From positions 1 through 28,204 of the forward strand of contig JBGAWP010000055.1 in assembly GCA_044227505.1 (NCBI GenBank): a stretch of 28,204 bases of DNA, given 5' to 3'. Positions 24,241 through 28,204 of this stretch are shown here, piece by piece. Position 1 is the stretch's first letter. Each line of letters begins with the position of its first letter. The stretch is from UBA7236 sp044227505. GTDB taxonomy: Bacteria; Bacteroidota; Bacteroidia; Chitinophagales; BACL12. The translations under genes and the position numbers were made by a program. Under the pieces are notes generated by a model. It saw only the letters and a program-made list of their open reading frames with translations, was not told where the DNA came from and did no database searches.

Positions 24241-25318
24241 ATGACATTAGAACATTTAAATGATTTAAGAGACAAATTGCTTGTTTTGAGGAGGTTTCTT
24301 TAACGTAGATGATAAAATAATTCAGGTTAGCGAGGACGAACAAATTACCCATCAACCCGGTTTCTGGGACATTCCTAAAAATGCAGAGGGTATTTTAAAA
24401 AGAATCAAGACCAACAACATCTGGATAAAAGCATATAACGACGCACAACTTGCGGTGGATGACCTCACTGTGCTTTTCGAATTCTGGCAAGCCGGCGAAA
24501 CCACCGAAGAAGAAGTGGACGAACAACTCGCCAAAACCAGAGAGATACTCGACGAACTCGAATTCAAATCCACCCTCACCGAACCCGAAGATCAGCTCCC
24601 TGCAATTCTCACAATAAATTCAGGCGCAGGCGGAACAGAAAGTTGCGATTGGGCCAGCATGCTTTATCGCATGTATAATATGTATTGCAATAAACAGGGA
24701 TTCAAAGTAACAGAACTCGATTTCCAGGCTGGTGATGTGGCCGGAATTAAAAGTGCATCCCTTCAAATTGACGGCGAATTTGCATATGGATTATTAAAAA
24801 GTGAAAATGGAGTGCATCGCCTCGTGCGCATCTCTCCTTTCGATTCCAATGCAAAACGACATACTTCCTTTGCATCCGTTTTTGTTTCCCCATTAATCGA
24901 CGACACCATCGAAATAAATATCTCCCCCAGCGATCTCGAATGGGATACTTTCCGAAGCGGTGGAGCCGGCGGACAAAACGTAAATAAAGTAGAAACCGCA
25001 GTGCGTGTCACCCATAAACCCACCGGAATTGTAGTGGCCTGTCAGGTAAACCGAACCCAGGGTCTCAACCGCGAAATGGCCATGCAAATGCTCCGCTCTA
25101 AACTCTACGATCTCGAACTCCAAAAACAACAGGCCGTTAAAGACAAAATCGAAGGCACCAAGAAAAAGATAGAATGGGGAAGCCAGATCCGGAATTATGT
25201 TTTGCATCCGTATAAATTAGTGAAAGATGCGAGGACGGGGTATGAATCGGGAAATGCGGATGCGGTGCTCAATGGGGGGCTTGACGAGTTTATTAAGGCG
25301 TATCTTTTAATGGATTGA
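24241..25318 (+). CDS. prfB: Peptide chain release factor 2 (RF2), programmed +1 frameshift
   Basis: RF2 releases finished proteins at UGA and UAA codons. Codons 1-20 (24241-24300) end in CTT followed by an in-frame TAA. Skipping the T at 24301 continues in the +1 frame (24302-25318) as NVDDKIIQVSEDEQITHQPGFWD and on to a 358-aa protein, the usual RF2 length. Visible hallmarks are the SPF stop-recognition tripeptide (about 198-200, in RISPFDSNAKRHTSF) and the catalytic GGQ (about 243-245, in GGAGGQNVNKVETAVR). The frameshift signal is canonical in layout, but its stop is TAA instead of TGA. Codon use is richer in C-ending codons than the neighbours, as in highly expressed genes. A conventional gene caller would start at the GTG of codon 72 and lose the N-terminus. 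Confidence 0.93.
24289..24304 (+). promoter_or_regulatory. RF2 programmed frameshift site with UAA
   Basis: AGGAGG (24289-24294) is a perfect internal Shine-Dalgarno-like hexamer. It is followed by TTT, the slippery CTT (24298-24300), TAA (24301-24303) and C. Spacing from AGGAGG to CTT is 3 nt, as in E. coli AGGGGG-TAT-CTT-TGA-C. Only the stop identity differs. Confidence 0.85.
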
Positions 25319-25344
25319 CCCGCAATTCAAAATGGGGGGAAAAA

Positions 25345-25400
25345 TTGACAATTGACAATTGGGGAAAAATTGACAATTGACAATTGACAATTGACAATTT
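25345..25400. repeat. ATTGACA heptamer tandem repeats
   Basis: Two perfect ATTGACA units are followed by a GGGGAAAA interruption and then four more perfect units ending ATTT. It begins about 27 bp after the prfB stop. There are no variable spacers, so it is not a CRISPR array. Confidence 0.8.
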
Positions 25401-25476
25401 GGAATCCTGCTGGGGTGGCAGTTTTATTTTCTGCCCGAAAGTTTAAGAAAAGCGAGAATACAACGTTACGAAATTT

Positions 25477-25633
25477 GGGCGTATCCCGCTATGGCACTTT
25501 TATTAAGCAAAATATCTCTCAGTTCTAGTTAAAGTGCATTTTTCACTCAAACATAATCAAGCGGGTCGGGCTTTACGCTACAAGTCCTCGCCTCGTGCCT
25601 CGGCTGTGGGCTTTTCGCTGCAATCCCTTACGC
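25477..25633. repeat. Nested palindromic (structured) intergenic element
   Basis: The element opens with GGGCGTATCCCGC and closes with CAATCCCTTACGC, so GCGTA and TACGC are inverted at its ends. Inside, CCCGC (25485-25489) pairs with GCGGG (25561-25565). Between those, GCACTTT (25494-25500) pairs with AAAGTGC (25531-25537). To the right, AGTCC...GGGCT can form another stem. The GCGGGTCGGGCTTTACGCT to TCGCTGCAATCCC layout resembles a dispersed Bacteroidota intergenic element I have seen near many genes. Its function is not established to my knowledge. Confidence 0.55.
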
Positions 25634-25677
25634 GGGGATTCTCAATTCATTCTCAATATCCAAGCACCAAAAAAATG

Positions 25678-25725
25678 ATGTTTCATATCAATTATATCAG
25701 TTTATTCCTGACATTTTTACTATAA
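25678..25725 (+). promoter_or_regulatory. Upstream copy of the duplicated abiE promoter/operator block
   Basis: This 48-bp block aligns without gaps to 25764-25811 (about 35 of 48 identical). It shares ATGTTTCATATC, the palindromic TCAGTTTATTCCTGACA (25697-25713) and a trailing ACTATAA that corresponds to ACTATGA with the start codon. It lacks the TATCTTTG box, so it probably acts only as a second regulator-binding site or is a relic. Confidence 0.6.
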
Positions 25726-25771
25726 AGTATAATTTATTAAAGCAAAAAGTCAATCATTCAATTATGTTTCA

Positions 25772-25779
25772 TATCTTTG
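25772..25779 (+). promoter_or_regulatory. -7 box (TATCTTTG) for the abiE operon
   Basis: TATCTTTG fits TAnnTTTG and lies immediately upstream of the operator palindrome. It would place the transcription start at about 25783-25787, inside the palindrome, with a leader of roughly 20-25 nt. Confidence 0.55.
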
Positions 25780-25781
25780 TA

Positions 25782-25798
25782 GTCAGGTTTTTCCTGAC
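25782..25798 (+). promoter_or_regulatory. Probable AbiEi operator (GTCAGG-TTTTT-CCTGAC)
   Basis: A perfect 6-bp inverted repeat with a 5-nt spacer overlaps the predicted transcription start of abiEi. The same motif with two changes occurs 86 bp upstream. AbiEi antitoxins are known to bind inverted repeats in their own promoter and repress it, so this is the expected position of such a site. Binding here is inference. Confidence 0.55.
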
Positions 25799-25807
25799 AA
25801 TAACACT

Positions 25808-26656
25808 ATGAAAGGTAAATACACATCAAAACAATCAAACGAACTACTATCCTATTTTAATGGCCAGAATAAGACTTGCTTTGATTATAGAGACGCAATC
25901 CGCGCATTGCCTGATGCAAAGGAAAGCACACGGAGAGAGCTGCTTAGCGACATGACAAAACGAGGACTTCTGATGCGACTGAAAGCTGGAGTTTATTGCA
26001 TCATACCATACGAAGCAAATGCGGAAAATTTTATGCCCGATTGGCATTTAATTACGGGAAACCTAGTGAACGATTCACAATATTATATTGGTTACTATTC
26101 CGCCTTACAGATTCATGATCTTATAACGCAACCTTCGTTAAAGGAACAAATTGTTGTTTCAAAACAAATACGACCATCAGAAATAAAAATTAAAAATGTT
26201 TCCTTTCAATTTATTTATCATAACGACAAACATTTTTTTGGTGTAAAAAAAATATGGGTTGATAGTTTCCATAAAGTACTTTGTTCAGATTTAGAAAAAA
26301 CATTTATCGACTGTCTTTTCAAACTTGAATATGCGGGTGGTATCGTGGAAGTAGCAAAAGCAATTTATACTTCAAAAGATAAAATAAACTACGACATACT
26401 ATTTGATTATGCAAAAAGATTCGATTCTCAAGCAGTAATAAAACGTTTAGGATTTTTGTTGGAATTACTTGATATCCCCGCCTACCTAAAGAAGTCGGGC
26501 AAGAATTCAGAAATCATTTGTGATTTACAAAAAATAAAAACAGCTTCTTATGTAGTACTCGATACCGAACTGCCAAAGGTTGGTAAATATAATAGCCGGT
26601 GGAGTATTCAGCAAAATTTAGAAACAGACACAATTAAATCTGCTATTTACACATGA
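25808..26656 (+). CDS. abiEi: AbiEi-type antitoxin / transcriptional repressor
   Basis: The 282-aa protein is the antitoxin half of a type IV toxin-antitoxin (AbiE abortive-infection) pair. In known systems it has a winged-helix N-terminus that represses the operon and a C-terminal domain needed for antitoxicity. Here the N-terminal part (about 1-70) has the typical SDMTKRGLLMRLKAGVYCIIP wing. A region with YYIGYYSALQIHDLITQ and SDLEKTFIDCLFKLEYAGGIVEVAKAI then matches the family pattern. It overlaps the toxin gene by 4 bp (ATGA), showing translational coupling. A -7 box and operator palindrome precede it. Phage defence is the known role of AbiE elsewhere; activity here is not shown by the sequence. 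Confidence 0.87.
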   Translation: MKGKYTSKQSNELLSYFNGQNKTCFDYRDAIRALPDAKESTRRELLSDMTKRGLLMRLKAGVYCIIPYEANAENFMPDWHLITGNLVNDSQYYIGYYSALQIHDLITQPSLKEQIVVSKQIRPSEIKIKNVSFQFIYHNDKHFFGVKKIWVDSFHKVLCSDLEKTFIDCLFKLEYAGGIVEVAKAIYTSKDKINYDILFDYAKRFDSQAVIKRLGFLLELLDIPAYLKKSGKNSEIICDLQKIKTASYVVLDTELPKVGKYNSRWSIQQNLETDTIKSAIYT

Positions 26657-27453
26657 TCAAGCCAGGAGAAATACAACAAAAGGCTAGAGCGGCAGGCGTT
26701 CGCGACCAGCAGATCGAAAAAGATTATATACTTTCATGGATATTAATTGGCATTGCACAACATGAACAACTTTCAAAAGTTATCGTATTTAAAGGAGGAA
26801 CTGTTTTAAAAAAAATCTATTTTGAAGATTATAGATTTTCAGAGGATTTGGATTTTACCCTGATAAATGATCAAATATCTAATGAACAAATTTTTGAATG
26901 GTTCAAGGAAACCTTTGAATATATTAAAGTAGAGACAAATATTTCACTTGAAATCACTGACAAAAACGTACACAAAGATGGTGGCATTAACTTTTATATA
27001 AGCTATATTGGTCCGCTTGGTGGGCAAGGAAATAACAAACGAGTAAAAATTGACATTTCGAGAAACGAAAAACTTGTTTTTGTACCTATGATGAAAAATG
27101 TTTTCATCGGTTATTCCGACATGGTAGAACATCAACTTTTATGTTATACATTGGAAGAAGTATTAGTAGAAAAATTGCGGTCAGTGATGCAAAGAATGGA
27201 AGCACGCGATTTTTACGATATCTGGTATTTATTTGAACACCACAAAATGGATATTGGGTTTTATTTAAATGAACTCGAAACAAAGTGTAAAAACAAAGGA
27301 TTAAATTACAAAGATTTTCCAAAGAAATTAGCAGAACGATTACCACACTATAAAGCACGTTGGCAAAGTTCATTGAAGGAACAAATAAAAGATCTGCCCA
27401 GCTTTGATCAAGTGGAAAGAGAAGTGCTAAGGCATTTAAAGAATTTGAAATAA
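26653..27453 (+). CDS. abiEii: AbiEii-type nucleotidyltransferase toxin
   Basis: The 266-aa protein is the toxin of the AbiE pair, a DNA polymerase beta-like nucleotidyltransferase (PF08843 type). Visible motifs are EKDYILSWILIGIA near the N-terminus, FKGGTVLKKIYF (46-57), and the catalytic acidic pair in SEDLDFTL (D65 and D67). The later lysine/arginine helix EEVLVEKLRSVMQRMEARDFYDIWYLFEH (about 164-193) is characteristic of AbiEii. All key residues look intact, so it should be active. Related enzymes modify tRNA 3' ends or otherwise use NTPs to stop growth; the target here is unknown. The start is fixed by the 4-bp overlap with the antitoxin. It is the last gene of the operon. Confidence 0.9.
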   Translation: MIKPGEIQQKARAAGVRDQQIEKDYILSWILIGIAQHEQLSKVIVFKGGTVLKKIYFEDYRFSEDLDFTLINDQISNEQIFEWFKETFEYIKVETNISLEITDKNVHKDGGINFYISYIGPLGGQGNNKRVKIDISRNEKLVFVPMMKNVFIGYSDMVEHQLLCYTLEEVLVEKLRSVMQRMEARDFYDIWYLFEHHKMDIGFYLNELETKCKNKGLNYKDFPKKLAERLPHYKARWQSSLKEQIKDLPSFDQVEREVLRHLKNLK

Positions 27454-27543
27454 ACAACAAGCCTCAATTTATTAATTGAATTAATTCATATTGGGCGGCT
27501 CAAATTACAATAAGAATTTTGATCCTCAATAATAGTTTACGGA

Positions 27544-27562
27544 GCTGAGGGCGGGCCTCAGC
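27544..27562 (+). terminator. GC-rich hairpin downstream of abiEii
   Basis: GCTGAGG-GCGGG-CCTCAGC is a perfect 7-bp stem about 90 bp after the abiEii stop. There is no immediate U-tract, so it may be a repeat-type hairpin and not a true terminator. Confidence 0.35.
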
Positions 27563-27575
27563 ATGTGGCTTTACC

Positions 27576-27635
27576 CCGAATAAGAAAATTTATAATAGCA
27601 ATCTGTGTTCATGATTAAACTAATTTTCTATTCGG
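27576..27635. repeat. AT-rich inverted repeat
   Basis: CCGAATAAGAAAATT at the left (27576-27590) pairs with AATTTTCTATTCGG at the right end (to 27635) with a single bulged A. About 30 nt lie between. It abuts the larger inverted repeat that follows. Confidence 0.6.
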
Positions 27636-27636
27636 T

Positions 27637-27825
27637 GCTTATGTCCCTTATGCGCCGCCACATCATAGCTAAAGCTCCAATGTTAGCGGAATTTGAGCGA
27701 AAATAAGCGCCATCATAATGTAAAATAATATTTTGATCTTAAATCAGATTTTAAATCGAAGGATAAATTACCAATTGAAAAGGCGCCTTTTTCGCTCCGG
27801 GTGGCAAGCATTAGGGACATAAAGC
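27637..27825. repeat. Long imperfect inverted-repeat element
   Basis: The outer arms 27637-27661 and 27801-27825 share GCTTATGTCCCTTATGC-GCCAC in inverted orientation with a few changes. The inner arms 27695-27711 (GAGCGAAAATAAGCGCC) and 27782-27797 (GGCGCCTTTTTCGCTC) are also inverted. Both sets share one centre, so the element can fold into a stem with an asymmetric side insertion on the left. No transposase is present, so it resembles a MITE or a structured RNA element. Confidence 0.6.
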
Positions 27826-27852
27826 TGGATGCTGCAGCCCTTGACTTTTGGC

Positions 27853-27880
27853 GCCACCTTTTGGTTAAGCAAAAGGTGGC
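27853..27880. repeat. Perfect 11-bp-stem hairpin
   Basis: GCCACCTTTTG (27853-27863), loop GTTAAG, then CAAAAGGTGGC (27870-27880). The hairpin is perfect and stable. The GACTTTTGGCGCCACC lead-in is of a type that recurs between genes in Bacteroidota. Confidence 0.6.
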
Positions 27881-28046
27881 AAACTTGATGAAAACGCGAT
27901 TTATGAAAACGGAGCCGGATCTTGATATTTAAATAAATAATTACATTTTTATTGAAACTCAGATGGTATTAGTATTATTATTGTTCCGCAAAAATTTAAT
28001 TTGAAATAAACAAATCAATTAAATGTAACTAATAATTGTAATTCTG

Positions 28047-28204
28047 ATGATCGTATCAAAATACACCCCTGACAAAAGAACCCCTATCCAATGGGCATCT
28101 GGCACCAGCACCGAAATTTTTATATTTCCTGCCGATGCAAGTTTTGCCGCACGCAATTTTTTATTCCGCATCAGCACCGCAACCGTGGAAGCCGACGAAT
28201 CTGT
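28047..28204 (+). CDS. HutD/Ves-family protein, 5' part (runs off the window)
   Basis: Only the first 52 codons are inside the window. The sequence MIVSKYTPDKRTPIQWASGTSTEIFIFPADASF, then NFLFRISTATVEADES, matches the HutD family start pattern (a W..G..T.EI..P segment, then F.WR.S.A.V). HutD proteins are small cupins associated with histidine utilisation operons or, as Ves, with stress; their biochemical role is not firmly known. No other hut gene is visible here. The ATG at 28047 gives a normal N-terminus. The family call is from a short stretch, so moderate confidence. Confidence 0.72.
   Translation, partial: MIVSKYTPDKRTPIQWASGTSTEIFIFPADASFAARNFLFRISTATVEADES

Larger units (their letters stand above)
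25319..25807. other. Spacer between prfB and abiEi: repeats, structured element, operator region
   Basis: These 489 bp contain no supported gene. In order they hold the ATTGACA heptamer array, a nested palindromic element (25477-25633), and a duplicated 48-bp promoter/operator block (25678-25725 and 25764-25811). A 63-codon plus-strand frame at 25534-25725 runs through the structured element and is not considered coding. Confidence 0.6.
27454..28046. other. Palindrome-rich spacer after abiEii
   Basis: These 593 bp contain no gene that I can support. They hold a GC-rich hairpin (27544-27562), an AT-rich inverted repeat (27576-27635), a long imperfect inverted repeat (27637-27825) and a perfect 11-bp-stem hairpin (27853-27880). 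The last 165 bp before 28047 are AT-rich without visible structure and presumably contain the promoter of the HutD-family gene. Confidence 0.6.

Noticed and set aside
24241..24303. prfB as a frameshifted pseudogene
   Set aside because: The break lies exactly at the conserved recoding site with an upstream AGGAGG and correct spacing, and the downstream SPF and GGQ motifs are intact, so programmed frameshifting explains it.
25345..25400. Possible CRISPR array
   Set aside because: The repeats are only 7 bp, directly abutting, with no unique spacers and no cas genes in the window.
25477..25633. Integron attC site
   Set aside because: Ends such as CCCTTACGC and GGGCGTA only loosely resemble attC core sites. 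The core consensus GTTRRRY is not met and there is no integrase nearby.
25534..25725. 63-codon open frame upstream of abiEi
   Set aside because: It is produced by the structured palindromic element and the operator copy, both of which explain the sequence better.

Overview
The window looks like a chromosomal segment of a low-GC Bacteroidota bacterium, probably an uncultured Chitinophagales/Sphingobacteriales-like lineage. Four things point there: secreted proteins ending in type IX secretion (T9SS) type A sorting domains, TAnnTTTG-type -7 promoter boxes in place of upstream Shine-Dalgarno sites, a Bacteroidota-type ParC/ParE pair, and intergenic spacers filled with short-period repeats typical of environmental Bacteroidota genomes. 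No rRNA, tRNA, CRISPR array or intact transposase was seen.

Layout. 1-201: window edge with no convincing gene. 202-2172 (-): glycogen branching enzyme. 2335-7053 (+): a very long secreted TraB/GumN-family protein and a PAP2 phosphatase. 7064-10926 (-): an operon of three tandem secreted Kelch proteins, each with six Kelch repeats, ending in a translationally coupled DUF4907-like lipoprotein. 11253-11849 (+): GNAT acetyltransferase. 11970-14633 (-) and 18363-20243 (-): topoisomerase IV ParC and ParE. They are separated by two opposite-strand T9SS-exported repeat-propeller genes (14859-16427, 16722-18218) and an orphan T9SS C-terminal-domain relic. 20350-21699 (-): PhoH/PIN ATPase with a clear terminator. 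22117-23775 (-): glycerol-3-phosphate dehydrogenase. 24241-25318 (+): prfB (RF2) with a programmed +1 frameshift. 25808-27453 (+): an AbiEi/AbiEii type IV toxin-antitoxin (abortive infection) operon. 28047-end (+): start of a HutD-family gene.

How the genes relate. Housekeeping genes (topoisomerase IV, RF2, GlpD, GlgB, PhoH) form the backbone. Two kinds of accessory material sit among them: secreted beta-propeller proteins (five in about 11 kb, from three repeat families) and the AbiE module. AbiE is bracketed by large palindromic non-coding elements and preceded by a duplicated promoter/operator block.

The most unusual observations are: (1) the RF2 frameshift site uses UAA instead of the usual UGA; (2) a 48-bp promoter/operator duplication lies upstream of abiEi; (3) a dispersed repeat family built from CGGTRAG units occurs at three intergenic places, once as a 77-nt palindrome; (4) several -7 boxes sit exactly 4 nt before an ATG, implying leaderless mRNAs; (5) long inverted-repeat elements flank the AbiE module.
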